Shown: positions 8,669-18,533, counted from the first letter of the stretch. The stretch: 64,000 bases of DNA from Kordia sp. (GCF_022447245.1 NZ_JAKVBC010000006.1:62001-126000); one strand, 5' to 3'. Notes: generated by a model from the sequence alone, not told the origin. Made by a program: numbers and translations.

Positions 8669-10345
8669 TTAGTTTACATTTTCTATTTGTTGTAGCTTAT
8701 TCATTTTTTCGATTAAATCGCCTTGAATAGCAACTATAGCAGATTTTGGAATATTGTCTTGATCAAATGGCCATGTGCTTGTAGGATGTTTTTTATCTTT
8801 TGTTTGTTCTCCAGGATGCTGTACACTTAAAAATAAGGTTTTTCCATCAGGCGAAAACCAAGGTCCTGTCAATTCTGCATCTATTGGTGCAGATGCTACA
8901 CGAATTACTTTCCCTGCGTCTTTACCGTATCTTGGAATTACGAATAAACTATTATTTTTAAATGCCATATACGGTTTATCTTTTTTATTCATGGCACTTC
9001 CTGACATATCAGATGTTATCCACAAATTTCCAGACATATCAAATGCCAAATTATCTGGGCAAGAAAATCCATTTTCTTCTCCTCCTGCTATAAACGTAGA
9101 AGCTTTGAATGTTAACGAATCATATTTTCCACCAGTTTCCTCAATTTTAAGAATAGAACCATGAAAATCGTTTTTCCATTTATTATTCGTTAAAGACACA
9201 AAAACATTTCCACTCACTGGATCTATTTCTATATCTTCTGGACGATTCAATTCTGTAGCGCCTAATATTTTTGCTGCTTCTCTAGCTCTTATTAAAACTT
9301 CTGTTTGATTTTTAAAGGCTGTTTTTAATAAAGGCTGTTTTTCCCAATCTAATGCTAACCATTTTCCGTTTTCAGTATCTGCTACATACAGCGTACCCTC
9401 TTTCAAAGAACTAGGCTTCGAGGAAATAAATTTATACAAATACTCATTATTTTTATCATCTCCACTATACGCAACTACACGCTTGTCTGCTAATTCGTAA
9501 AGCGTACAACATTCATGCGCAAATCTTCCTAAAGCTATATGTTTTTGTGCAGAACCATCTATTGGATTAATTTCTACAACCCAACCATAATGCTCAGGGG
9601 AGTAATTATAATACTTTTCCCAGCCATATCGACTCGCTACTCTTGAAGGCTTGTTATTTTTATCATATTTGATTTCTCCAAAACAGTTATCATAATTTTC
9701 TTCGCAAGTCAAAAATGTCTTCCAAGGAGTAATGCCTCCTGAACAATTACTATTTGTTCCTATAACGGTTGTTTTTCCTGCTATTGGAGTATCCCAATTT
9801 AACTTTATGGGCGTTTGTGCTGTAATTCTTTTGTTATGAGGATCATTTTTAACTACATTCCATTTTCCATTTTCTTCCTTTATTCGGACTATAGTACCAC
9901 CGACACAATACATTTCTTTATCTACCTGTTCCTTTGTTTTTGGTGCATTGGGTTTTCTATAATTATATCCTGAAACAAAAAGTGGATTTATATATTCATG
10001 ATTCACCCAAAGCAATCCATCTTTTGGATTTTTTTCATCAAAGGGAATAAAACAAGTAAAGTCATTGTTATCTCCAAAAGTTTCTTCTTTACTAATTTCA
10101 TCACCATACTTTGCTATAATGTCATAATTTAAACCATTAGCAAGCAACAAATCATCTTTATGAGAGGGTTGGATTGCTTCCAAAGCAACATCTTTTAATT
10201 TTTTTAATACAGCTTCTGAAGTATCTTTAAATTCTGGAGCTGGTTTAGTCGTATTACCACAACTGATTAAAAATTGAGGCATAACCAAAGCTCCTAAACT
10301 AGTTTTTCCTAAGAAGGAAATGAATTCTTTGCGACTATATTCCAT
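8669..10345 (-). CDS. PhoX-type alkaline phosphatase / DUF839 family protein
   Basis: 558 residues. PhoX enzymes are secreted Ca/Fe-dependent phosphomonoesterases. The N-terminus SRKEFISFLGKTSLGAL looks like a Tat-type signal (RK rather than RR), and FLISCGN (Cys 29) gives a lipobox, so it is probably a Tat-exported lipoprotein. Family features are LLWVNHEY (about 111-118), NCSGGITPWKTFLTCEENYDN (about 200-220) with the Cys and Glu residues expected at the metal site, HECCTLYELAD, and a beta-propeller-like RPEDIEIDPVSGNVFVSLTNN. Monocistronic, convergent with the lipoprotein gene. Real phosphatase activity is not certain, since DUF839 proteins vary. Confidence 0.82.
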   Translation of the reverse strand: MEYSRKEFISFLGKTSLGALVMPQFLISCGNTTKPAPEFKDTSEAVLKKLKDVALEAIQPSHKDDLLLANGLNYDIIAKYGDEISKEETFGDNNDFTCFIPFDEKNPKDGLLWVNHEYINPLFVSGYNYRKPNAPKTKEQVDKEMYCVGGTIVRIKEENGKWNVVKNDPHNKRITAQTPIKLNWDTPIAGKTTVIGTNSNCSGGITPWKTFLTCEENYDNCFGEIKYDKNNKPSRVASRYGWEKYYNYSPEHYGWVVEINPIDGSAQKHIALGRFAHECCTLYELADKRVVAYSGDDKNNEYLYKFISSKPSSLKEGTLYVADTENGKWLALDWEKQPLLKTAFKNQTEVLIRAREAAKILGATELNRPEDIEIDPVSGNVFVSLTNNKWKNDFHGSILKIEETGGKYDSLTFKASTFIAGGEENGFSCPDNLAFDMSGNLWITSDMSGSAMNKKDKPYMAFKNNSLFVIPRYGKDAGKVIRVASAPIDAELTGPWFSPDGKTLFLSVQHPGEQTKDKKHPTSTWPFDQDNIPKSAIVAIQGDLIEKMNKLQQIENVN

Positions 10346-10506
10346 ATTTTTAATTTAAGTAATGTTCTTTCAAACATGTCAGACTAGAATAGATTTTTTC
10401 GAAAACTTTTTTTAAATCAGTAATAAATTTTGTGACTAATCTTAATTGATCTTGGTGAAAAATTACTTAATTCTATATTGTAACTTTTTATTTTTTTTGG
10501 TCAAAT

Positions 10507-11718
10507 TTAATTCATTCTCTGAACAGGCCAATTATCCTGATATCCATTTTCCCATTGCTGAGTTGCTAACTCTTCATCGGTTGATAAACAAGAATTTAAA
10601 TCAGATCTAATTAGGGCTTCATTCATATCTTTCCCTATAAAGACAATTTCATTTTTTCGGTCGCCAAAAGTAACATCCCAATCACTTTCAATTTCTTTTT
10701 GATTATGAATAAAAGGTCCATATTGGAAACGTTCTTCAAAAGGCATACTAGCCCACCAAACGCCTGCATTATCAGTTCGTAAAGAACCGCCTGCTTGGCC
10801 CCATATCAAAGCTTGATTTGGTCTGGATGCTATCCAAAACAAACCTTTGCTTCTAATAATAGTATTTGGAAATTTTTGCGCTGCATATTTCATAAAACGA
10901 GCAGGATCAAACGGTTTTTTACTTCGATAGACAAACGAACTAATTCCATATTCTTCTGTTTCTGGCGTGTGCTCTTCTTTGTTCAATTCTTCAATCCATC
11001 CTGCACTTTGTTCCGCCTCTTCAAAGTTAAATAAGCCAGTATGAAGTATTTCTTTTGGGTCAATTTTACTGAATGAAGATTCTATGATTTTAGCAGTTGG
11101 GTTTAATTTATGAATCATCGCACGTAAAACTCCTAAGTGTTCTTTTTGTACTAAATCTGTTTTATTCAGAATAATGACATTGGCAAATTCAATTTGATCA
11201 GTAAGCAAATTTACGATGGTTCGATAATCTCCTTCCATATCTGTCAAATCTCTATCCATTAAGGTTTCTGGACTTCCAAAATCTTTAAAAAAGTTAAAAG
11301 CATCCACAACAGTAACCATCGTATCTACATAACTAAAACGAGATAAATCGATACCATTTGCTTCATCCACAAAAGAAAAGGTTTGCGCAACTGGAATAGG
11401 TTCACTGATTCCAGTACTTTCAATCAATAAATAATCAAATTTATTCTCTTTTGCCAATCGCTCTACTTCTACCATCAAATCTTCTCGTAGTGTACAACAA
11501 ATACAACCATTGCTCATTTCTACAAGTTTTTCTTCAGTACGAGACAAGGTATTTTCACTTTTAACTAGTTCTGCATCTACATTTACTTCACTCATATCAT
11601 TCACAATGACAGCTACTTTCAATCCTTGTTTATTATGAAGAACATGGTTGAGTAAGGTAGTTTTTCCTGCTCCTAAAAAACCACTTAATACAGTTACTGG
11701 AAGTTTTTGATCGATCAT
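10507..11718 (-). CDS. COG0523 (CobW/ZagA-like) GTPase, likely zinc metallochaperone
   Basis: 403 residues. Walker [10 protein letters not shown] (residues 13-21), the family-defining CICC metal motif (Cys 72, 74, 75), a [10 protein letters not shown] switch segment, and an NKTDL guanine-specificity motif. The C-terminal CobW_C domain runs from about residue 270 ([16 protein letters not shown]). COG0523 proteins deliver metals, often zinc, to target enzymes; type I FolE is one reported client group. A palindrome that matches the one before folE lies 56 bases upstream of the start, consistent with induction under zinc shortage. Transcribed alone, with a terminator of the upstream locus between it and the FG-GAP gene. 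Confidence 0.9.
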   Translation of the reverse strand: MIDQKLPVTVLSGFLGAGKTTLLNHVLHNKQGLKVAVIVNDMSEVNVDAELVKSENTLSRTEEKLVEMSNGCICCTLREDLMVEVERLAKENKFDYLLIESTGISEPIPVAQTFSFVDEANGIDLSRFSYVDTMVTVVDAFNFFKDFGSPETLMDRDLTDMEGDYRTIVNLLTDQIEFANVIILNKTDLVQKEHLGVLRAMIHKLNPTAKIIESSFSKIDPKEILHTGLFNFEEAEQSAGWIEELNKEEHTPETEEYGISSFVYRSKKPFDPARFMKYAAQKFPNTIIRSKGLFWIASRPNQALIWGQAGGSLRTDNAGVWWASMPFEERFQYGPFIHNQKEIESDWDVTFGDRKNEIVFIGKDMNEALIRSDLNSCLSTDEELATQQWENGYQDNWPVQRMN

Positions 11719-11773
11719 TTTTCTAATTTTTTATTATCACTAATTCTCTTGGTATGCCGTTTTATACGACTAA

Positions 11774-11788
11774 TGCAACTTGGTTGCA
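11774..11788. promoter_or_regulatory. Palindromic operator upstream of the COG0523 gene
   Basis: TGCAAC (11774-11779) and GTTGCA (11783-11788) around TTG. On the minus strand it directly follows, and overlaps by the last bases, a TATTTTTG box that could be the -7 element of the gene starting at 11718. It shares the GCAAC-NNN-GTTGC core with 5992-6014. Probably the site of a common repressor. Confidence 0.6.
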
Positions 11789-11830
11789 AAAATATGAAAG
11801 ATTTTTTTATTGCAGCTTAGTTTCAATAAA

Positions 11831-11858
11831 AAACCGCCTTCAAGTTTGAAAGCGGTTT
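11831..11858 (-). terminator. Terminator ending the amino-sugar locus
   Basis: Stem AAACCGCCTTCAA / TTGAAAGCGGTTT with one mismatch and, on the minus strand, a run of T residues directly after the stem. It lies about 70 bases after the FG-GAP gene stop (minus strand), so it is a good Rho-independent terminator for the long minus-strand unit. Confidence 0.75.
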
Positions 11859-11926
11859 GATTTTAAAAAATTATACCAATTGTTGGTTAAATAGAATTGA
11901 CAAATGTTTTTTTTCTTGAACTCACA

Positions 11927-14900
11927 TTAATTAAGTTTTAAAAGTTTAAATTCGGCATTTTTATTCAAAATAATAAAATGAGTTTTATCGTTTATTGTAA
12001 TTTTCTGAATGGCTTTGGCTTCGGAATTATTGAAATAACTAGTATCTTTTACATATTGATAGACTCCTTTATCATTCCCTAATAATAAATAGCCTTTAGA
12101 AGCATCATAACGAATAGTTTCTACCTCAGCATCATAGATATTTCCAACACCTAAAATATCCATATAACCGTCGTTATTAAAATCGTGAGTGGTACTACTT
12201 AAGGTTGGTCCAAACTGTGCATGACTTGGTAATATTTGAATGTCAAATTTTCCTTCTCCATTATTTTTTAACATAAACGATTTAAAATTTTCCACTTCAA
12301 AATGTGTTGCATTTGCTAAGTTTTCTTGCCCATATATTTCAGATAATGTAGAAGCAGCAAACTCTTTATAGGTTTTTATTTTACTATTTAAAATTGGAGT
12401 CTGTTCAGTAGAACATTGTTTTCCACGTACTGGAAGTAACTCACCTGTTTTAGAAACTTTACTCAACGCCATATCATAAGAAGCATTTTGATCAAAATTT
12501 CCAGCATAGATATGTAATGGTTTTTCTTCTGTTGGATGAAATTTATTATTCGTTCCCCAATTTCCTATGATATAATCTTGATCGCCATCGTTGTCCATAT
12601 CACTAGCTGTAATAGATTGATACCAACCACTCGTGTTTTTGAGTTCGGAAAGGTTCTTTTTACTAAATTTCCCATTCGTATTTTCAAAAATAGTTACTGG
12701 CATCCATTCACCAACGAGAAGCAAATCCAAATCGCCATCTGCATCATAATCCGAGAATACAGCATCATTTACAAGTCGCAATTCAGAAAGTATTTCTTCA
12801 TTGGTATTAACAAACGTTCCGTTATCATTTTTTAATATATATGACGTTTCTGCTAGCGGATATTTTCCATGCTTGGTGCTTCCTCCAATAAAAATATCAA
12901 TATCGCCATCATTGTCATAATCTGCTGCTGCAATCGCCTTTGTATTAGAGTAAAGTTTTGGCAAACGATTGGATTTTGTATAGTTTCCATTTCCATCATT
13001 TATGTACAAACGATCTTGTAAAAGCGGACTATTTTCCTGATGTTCATAACCTCCCGATGTTATGTACAAATCCAAATCTTTATCGTTATCAACATCTATG
13101 AATTGTGCATTTGTATCTTCAAAATTTTTGTCTGCTTCAAATGTTTTTTGACTTTTCTCCGTAAATGTTCCATCATTTTTTTGAACGAATAACTTTCCTG
13201 AAACATCTTTTGCATTTCCCACAAAGAAATCATCTAAACCATCATTATTAACATCAGCTACAGCTAAAGGTCTTCCTTTTTCAGATTGCTTTTGCGGTAA
13301 CAATACTTGCAAATCAAAATCGTTAAAGTCATTTTCCTTTTGAACGTAATAAATTCCTAAGTCTTTTGGTTCAATTGTTTCAAACAAAGTCATAGCTTTT
13401 GAGTGTTGCCCATTTTCATGGGTCGCATCCTTATAATTTAGCGCAATGTTTTTGTCAACTGAAACATTAGAAAGCAATTGTTTTTTACCGTCTTGCCACC
13501 ATACTTTTACACTATCAACTTTTGTAAGTTCACCTAAACCAAAATGCAATGTATTTGTTACCGAAGATTGATAACCTCTACTTAGTTCCAAAGTTTTGGA
13601 TCGTTGCAATCCGTTTGCATATACATGCACTGTAGTTCCAATACCATTGATGTTTTGCGGAGTTCCCACAAATGAAAATGTAATGGAGTTTGCCTCAGAA
13701 TAATTTTTGTACACCTGCGCTTCTGCATCTTGATTATTGGTTACCAAATCTAAATCGCCATCGTTATCCAAATCAACATACACAGCGCCGCTAGAATTTA
13801 TTTTTGTTATAAATCCCCAATCTTTAGTTTTATTCGCAAACGTTAAGTCTTTATTATTTTGAAAAATATAATTGCTCAACGTATTTGAAGGCATCATATT
13901 GATTGCTTCTTCTAAGGATACTTTTTTTCGATTTTGAATATTCGTCTTCATTTTATTTCGAAAATCCTGATTGGACAGATCGTGCTCAATTCCATTGGTT
14001 ACAAACACATCATTATATCCATCATTATCAAAATCGGCAATCAAAGGCGCCCAACTCCAATCTGTTTTGGCAATACCTGACAATTGCCCGATTTCACTAT
14101 ACGTTCCATCTCCGTTATTGAGTTGCAACATATTAGACATGTATTGATGATGATATCCTGCTTTTACAACTGCTTGAAAGTTTTCTGTACTCATGGCAGC
14201 CATGTTTTCTTTGCTTCTTACATGATCTTCCGAGAGCATATCTAATACAATCAAATCGGGTTGTAAATCGTTATTGATATCTGCAAAATCCGATCCCATA
14301 CTATTGGCAGAAATGTGTTTGAAACGTTCTAGAATTTCGTCTTTAAAAGTCCCGTCACCTTGGTTAATGTATAAAAAATCAGGTTCTAAAAAGTCATTTG
14401 CCACATATATATCTGGAAGATTATCATTGTTAAAATCTCCAATAGAAGCGCTTAATCCCCAAGCTTTGTTTTCAACACCTGCAGCTCTTGTTACATTTGT
14501 AAAACGTTTTCCATCATTTCTAAATAGTTGATCGGAATTGAACGGTTCTTTGCGTTGCTGAATTCGCGGGTCAATATTGGTATTGTTCTGAAAGTCAAAA
14601 CGATGATTTACCAAATACATATCCAAATCTCCATCAGCATCATAATCGAAGAAATAAGCTTGTGTAGAAAATCCAAAATGATCTAAACCATAAGCCGCTG
14701 CACTTTCTTTAAACGTATTGTCTTTTTGATTGATGAATAATTTGTTCTTTCGAAGATTGTGATTTTTTAATGATCCTGATTTGCATACATAAATATCTAG
14801 CCAACCATCATTATTTATATCAATCATACTTACACCAGTTGTCCAACCATTTTCATCAGAAACTCCCGCTTTTTTTGTAATGTCTTCAAACCTAAAATCG

Positions 14901-15193
14901 CCTTTATTCAAATACAACGCATTGCTTCCTTGATTCGAAGAAAAGTACAAATCTTCCAATCCGTCATTGTTAATATCGCCAACAGCAATTCCGCCACCAT
15001 TGTAGATATAAGAATAGTTTAAGAAATTAAAATAGAGGTTTTCTTGCACTTCATTTTTGAAATGAATATTTGTATGTTCATTATCGATCACACTAAATAA
15101 TGTATCACTTTTTTCTGGTGTTTTTTTGGCACAACCAACACCAAAAAGAACAAGTAATACGTAGAAGATTTTATGTTGTTTAAAAAATTTCAT
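11927..15193 (-). CDS. FG-GAP/VCBS-repeat lipoprotein with ASPIC/UnbV domain
   Basis: 1088 residues. Lipobox FGVGCAK near residue 21 marks a lipoprotein. At least ten DxNxDGxxD-type calcium-binding blades (for example DINNDGLEDLYFSSN, DFDNDGYNDVFVTNG, DYDNDGDIDIFIGG) form two beta-propellers on either side of an ASPIC/UnbV segment (about 515-590, GIGTTVHVYANG...GYQSSVTNTLHFGLG). Such proteins sit at the surface near SusC/SusD loci and may bind glycans or proteins; the role is not established. It starts 10 bases after the nucleotidyltransferase gene and is the last gene of the minus-strand series, before a terminator. Confidence 0.88.
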   Translation of the reverse strand: MKFFKQHKIFYVLLVLFGVGCAKKTPEKSDTLFSVIDNEHTNIHFKNEVQENLYFNFLNYSYIYNGGGIAVGDINNDGLEDLYFSSNQGSNALYLNKGDFRFEDITKKAGVSDENGWTTGVSMIDINNDGWLDIYVCKSGSLKNHNLRKNKLFINQKDNTFKESAAAYGLDHFGFSTQAYFFDYDADGDLDMYLVNHRFDFQNNTNIDPRIQQRKEPFNSDQLFRNDGKRFTNVTRAAGVENKAWGLSASIGDFNNDNLPDIYVANDFLEPDFLYINQGDGTFKDEILERFKHISANSMGSDFADINNDLQPDLIVLDMLSEDHVRSKENMAAMSTENFQAVVKAGYHHQYMSNMLQLNNGDGTYSEIGQLSGIAKTDWSWAPLIADFDNDGYNDVFVTNGIEHDLSNQDFRNKMKTNIQNRKKVSLEEAINMMPSNTLSNYIFQNNKDLTFANKTKDWGFITKINSSGAVYVDLDNDGDLDLVTNNQDAEAQVYKNYSEANSITFSFVGTPQNINGIGTTVHVYANGLQRSKTLELSRGYQSSVTNTLHFGLGELTKVDSVKVWWQDGKKQLLSNVSVDKNIALNYKDATHENGQHSKAMTLFETIEPKDLGIYYVQKENDFNDFDLQVLLPQKQSEKGRPLAVADVNNDGLDDFFVGNAKDVSGKLFVQKNDGTFTEKSQKTFEADKNFEDTNAQFIDVDNDKDLDLYITSGGYEHQENSPLLQDRLYINDGNGNYTKSNRLPKLYSNTKAIAAADYDNDGDIDIFIGGSTKHGKYPLAETSYILKNDNGTFVNTNEEILSELRLVNDAVFSDYDADGDLDLLLVGEWMPVTIFENTNGKFSKKNLSELKNTSGWYQSITASDMDNDGDQDYIIGNWGTNNKFHPTEEKPLHIYAGNFDQNASYDMALSKVSKTGELLPVRGKQCSTEQTPILNSKIKTYKEFAASTLSEIYGQENLANATHFEVENFKSFMLKNNGEGKFDIQILPSHAQFGPTLSSTTHDFNNDGYMDILGVGNIYDAEVETIRYDASKGYLLLGNDKGVYQYVKDTSYFNNSEAKAIQKITINDKTHFIILNKNAEFKLLKLN

Positions 15194-15203
15194 TTCAGAA
15201 GTT

Positions 15204-16082
15204 TTATGCTAAGTTCCAATCTAAAGTTTTATAATGCTTGGCTAAGTAATTTTTAACAATGGCAATATCATCTTTTGCTGTTAAATCAGGAACATGTTCC
15301 GAGAATGGAATGCCTACAACAGTATTTGGATGTTCTTTAATCATGTTTAGCAAAGCCGTCGGCAATTCTTTTTCGTTTCTGGTAACATGTATTGGACAGT
15401 TTTTGAGATATTTTAGAAAGGTGGAACCTTTGAATTTAAAGATATTCATACTCACTCGCAATACGCCAGAAGCATCTTTATAACCATCAACTGCTGCCAA
15501 TTCAGGTTTTTCAATAATGTCTACTAATTGATTTTCAGGATTCAATTTAGCCAATGCAAAATGTGCAACTCGTTTTGTAGAAAACTCCAAAGCATCTCTA
15601 TTGTATGCTATAAAAGCATGATCGCTCGTCGTTTTTCGTAAAGCTAAAAATGCCTCAGTAGTATATAAATTGTCACTATTGCAAACCGTATAAGAATAAG
15701 TATTCAATGCTGGATATTGCATCACTGCTTGATATACAGCATCAGCCGTACCAAAAGGTTTGGTTCTTTCTTTCGGAATATGTTGTGTTGCAAAAGAAAC
15801 ATTGAGTCCATGAAAATCATTGTTTTTTTCTTTACTTCCATAGAACTTTTTAAACAGTTCACTTTGTTTTCCAACAACTATATAGATGTTTTTGTAGCCA
15901 GCTTGTTTTGCATTGTACAACAAATAATCCAGTATTGGTCTTCCATCAGGAGTTAGGCTGATAAGGCTTTTACTGCGTTGATTGGCTTCTGCAATTTCTT
16001 GCACACTTAAGTTATTACCTGTAGTTTGCTTTTTCATTCGTGAAGAAGCGCCACCTGCTAATATGATTAAGTTTGTATGCAT
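15204..16082 (-). CDS. Sugar-phosphate nucleotidyltransferase
   Basis: 292 residues. The N-terminal LIILAGGASSRMKKQ (residues 5-19) is the nucleotide-binding GGxxxRM loop, with PDGRPILDYLLYNAKQAGYKNIYIVVG after it and a CNSDNLY metal/nucleotide motif near residue 134. This is the fold of UTP- or CTP-dependent sugar-1-phosphate transferases. It lies 7 bases after a GHMP sugar kinase, which makes a sugar-1-phosphate, so the pair could make a UDP- or GDP-sugar from free sugar. Which sugar is unknown; GalNAc or GlcNAc is the guess from the locus. Confidence 0.75.
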   Translation of the reverse strand: MHTNLIILAGGASSRMKKQTTGNNLSVQEIAEANQRSKSLISLTPDGRPILDYLLYNAKQAGYKNIYIVVGKQSELFKKFYGSKEKNNDFHGLNVSFATQHIPKERTKPFGTADAVYQAVMQYPALNTYSYTVCNSDNLYTTEAFLALRKTTSDHAFIAYNRDALEFSTKRVAHFALAKLNPENQLVDIIEKPELAAVDGYKDASGVLRVSMNIFKFKGSTFLKYLKNCPIHVTRNEKELPTALLNMIKEHPNTVVGIPFSEHVPDLTAKDDIAIVKNYLAKHYKTLDWNLA

Positions 16083-16089
16083 GTTTCTG

Positions 16090-17175
16090 CTAATTATATG
16101 CTATTCTGGCACCTATATCAATAGATACTAAATACGCATCAACAGCTCCTGCTTGTTTGATGCTATCAATTATTTGTTGTTCTTTTCCTTCTGGAGCTAT
16201 GGCTACTATGCTTCCTCCTTTTCCAGATCCTACTATTTTTGTGCCCAACGCTCCTGCATTCATAGCGGCATCAACCATATTGTCTATTCTTGGAACCGTA
16301 ATGTGTAATAAGTCTCTCAATATTTCATGATGTTGATACATCAAATCACCTATTGTTTTATAATTGAGTACTTCTTTTTGAAATTCAACCAATGCTTTTT
16401 GCGTAATCAAATAATTTAAAACAGCGGCACGGAAATACGGCTGTAATGTTGTGGCTAAATAATTTTCATAGGTTTCTAAATTACTTTTTTGAACATTTCG
16501 TATGTCAAAATAGGCATCAAATTCTTTTACTTTTTCAATGGATAGTATCGCGTTTTCTTTTAACTCTTTTAGTGTACCTAAAGTGTCTTTAGGAATGCCT
16601 GATTCTCCGATAATCAGTCCAGGTAGTTTTTTAGGAATGGTTTCATAAGCTGAGCTTTCGTCCGTTTCTAAGTAGATAATATTACCCAAACTAATACTAT
16701 ATTGATCCATTTTTCCACCAGATGATTTTTGCTCAACAACTTCTGCTTCATAGGCTATTTGCGCAATAAATTCTTGGGTTATTTTTTGATTACATCCAAA
16801 TGCTTCTAGCAAAAATTGTGTCCAAGCTACGACAACTGCCGAAGAACTCGAAAGTCCCGCGTTTATGGGAATTGTTCCTGTAATGGTAATATCGAATCCT
16901 TTATTTGGAATACAGTCATACTTTTGTAACACTTTTAAAACTGCCAAAAAGTGATCTCCAATGACATTTGTATTTTCTGTCACCACATCAATTTGCAGCA
17001 TTCTTTTTTCATTAATATCTGGTTTAGATATATTGAAAAATTCTGAATTGTTTTCTACTGCTACTAATCGTATGGATTTATCAATGGCACATGCAATGAC
17101 TGGTAAACCTAAATAGTCTTGATGATCGCCAAAAAGACAAGTTCTTCCAGGAGCTAGTGATACTATTTCCTTCAT
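16090..17175 (-). CDS. GHMP-family sugar 1-kinase (galactokinase-like)
   Basis: 361 residues. The N-terminal APGRTCLFGDHQDYLGLPVIACAI (split here as residues 8-31) is the galactokinase-type substrate motif with the GEHxDY-like GDHQDY. The ATP loop is INAGLSSSSAVVVAW (about 104-118), and a third GHMP motif is seen near GALGTKIVGSGKGG. The enzyme should phosphorylate a hexose or hexosamine at C1. Its start overlaps by 1 base the stop of the GH109-like gene, which would release GalNAc, so a GalNAc 1-kinase is an attractive but unproven reading. Galacturonokinase or fucokinase are alternatives. Confidence 0.75.
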   Translation of the reverse strand: MKEIVSLAPGRTCLFGDHQDYLGLPVIACAIDKSIRLVAVENNSEFFNISKPDINEKRMLQIDVVTENTNVIGDHFLAVLKVLQKYDCIPNKGFDITITGTIPINAGLSSSSAVVVAWTQFLLEAFGCNQKITQEFIAQIAYEAEVVEQKSSGGKMDQYSISLGNIIYLETDESSAYETIPKKLPGLIIGESGIPKDTLGTLKELKENAILSIEKVKEFDAYFDIRNVQKSNLETYENYLATTLQPYFRAAVLNYLITQKALVEFQKEVLNYKTIGDLMYQHHEILRDLLHITVPRIDNMVDAAMNAGALGTKIVGSGKGGSIVAIAPEGKEQQIIDSIKQAGAVDAYLVSIDIGARIAYN

Positions 17176-18533
17176 TAGTATGTATTTTTAATCCAATTGT
17201 ATGGCGTTCGTTTTACCCACATTCCTCGTGTAAAATCTGGAAAATCCTGTGGAGCTCCATTGTTTTCTATAGAAGCTTCCGAAAGTGGTGTAATAGCACT
17301 CCACGCTGCTGCATCATATGCATCTAATGGTGGGGCAATATTTTCTTTGGCAGATTCAACAAAAGCATTTAACACAAAAAAGTCCATTCCGCCATGGCCA
17401 GAACCTGCTGCATAATCTCCATATTTTTGCCATAATGGATGATCATATTTTTTAAGCCATTCATCAGCAACATCCCAACGATGTGGTTCTGATTTTCCCT
17501 CTATATAGATTCTATTTCCATCTACTTCCCAAAGACCATTGGCACCTTGCACTCTAAATCCTAATGAATACGGTCTTGGTAAATTACAATCATGCGTTAC
17601 AATAATCGTTTCTCCTTTGGCCGTTTCAATCGTTGTAGTAATGACATCACCTTGCTTGAATTTTACTTTGGCATTCGGATGATCTTCTCCGCCGTGTTTT
17701 ACAATGTAATTATGAAGTCCAATAGCTTTTGTAGCGTTTGAGGTTAAGGATACAAAACGATTTCCTCTGTTGATATCACACATCGTTGCCACTGGTCCAA
17801 CACCATGTGTAGGATATACATCTCCATTTCTTAGCACGGAATGTTGTGTACGCCATTTAGATTCTGAGATTCCTTTTTCTCCAAATTCAACACCTTTTCC
17901 ATACGGTGTTTTTCCATCATTTAGTTTTACAAAGCGTAAATCATGTTGGTAACCGCATCGAAAGTGCACCAATTCACCAAACACATTTTGGCGTACCATA
18001 TTCAGTACTGCCATGACGTCTCTACGGTAGTTTACATTTTCAAGAATCATTAAATGACTTCCTGTAGCTTCGTGTGTATTTACCAAATCCCAGCATTCTT
18101 CTAAGGTATTGGCTGCCGAAACTTCTAAACCTGTGTATTTTCGGGCTTTCATAGCATCTACGGCCATTCTGGTATGCCATAACCAGGGTGTTGATATGAT
18201 GACAGCATCTACTTCTTTTACGTTTAAAAGATTTTTATAATCATAATCCGATTTGCCAAAGACTTTCGGTTTTTTAAAACCAGCTTCATTAATCTTTTTT
18301 AAGGCTATTTCTATTCGTTTTGGATCAATATCACAGATAGCAGTGACTTCAATATCCTTGCGTTGTAAAGCGTTATTTAGATGATTTGTTCCTCTGAGTC
18401 CTACACCTATAAAAGCTAGTTTCAGTTTTTGTTTGTCAGCATTTAGTACAGATCCAAAAGCAATATTGGGAACCATAGAAATACCTACTCCAGCAGCGGC
18501 TACTTTTTTTATGAAATTTCTTCTCGATTTCAT
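17175..18533 (-). CDS. Gfo/Idh/MocA family protein, GH109-like (alpha-N-acetylgalactosaminidase type)
   Basis: 452 residues. Twin-arginine signal MKSRRNFIKKVAAAGVG, so it is exported folded with its cofactor. The Rossmann motif FIGVGLRG (about 41-48) binds NAD. C-terminal motifs GSGHGGMDFFV and ASIENNGAPQDFPDFTRGMW match the GH109 group, which cleaves terminal alpha-GalNAc by an NAD-dependent redox mechanism. Family relatives may act on other glycosides or be plain oxidoreductases, so the substrate is inferred. Lies between an SGNH/PKD protein and a sugar kinase in the amino-sugar locus. Confidence 0.8.
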   Translation of the reverse strand: MKSRRNFIKKVAAAGVGISMVPNIAFGSVLNADKQKLKLAFIGVGLRGTNHLNNALQRKDIEVTAICDIDPKRIEIALKKINEAGFKKPKVFGKSDYDYKNLLNVKEVDAVIISTPWLWHTRMAVDAMKARKYTGLEVSAANTLEECWDLVNTHEATGSHLMILENVNYRRDVMAVLNMVRQNVFGELVHFRCGYQHDLRFVKLNDGKTPYGKGVEFGEKGISESKWRTQHSVLRNGDVYPTHGVGPVATMCDINRGNRFVSLTSNATKAIGLHNYIVKHGGEDHPNAKVKFKQGDVITTTIETAKGETIIVTHDCNLPRPYSLGFRVQGANGLWEVDGNRIYIEGKSEPHRWDVADEWLKKYDHPLWQKYGDYAAGSGHGGMDFFVLNAFVESAKENIAPPLDAYDAAAWSAITPLSEASIENNGAPQDFPDFTRGMWVKRTPYNWIKNTY

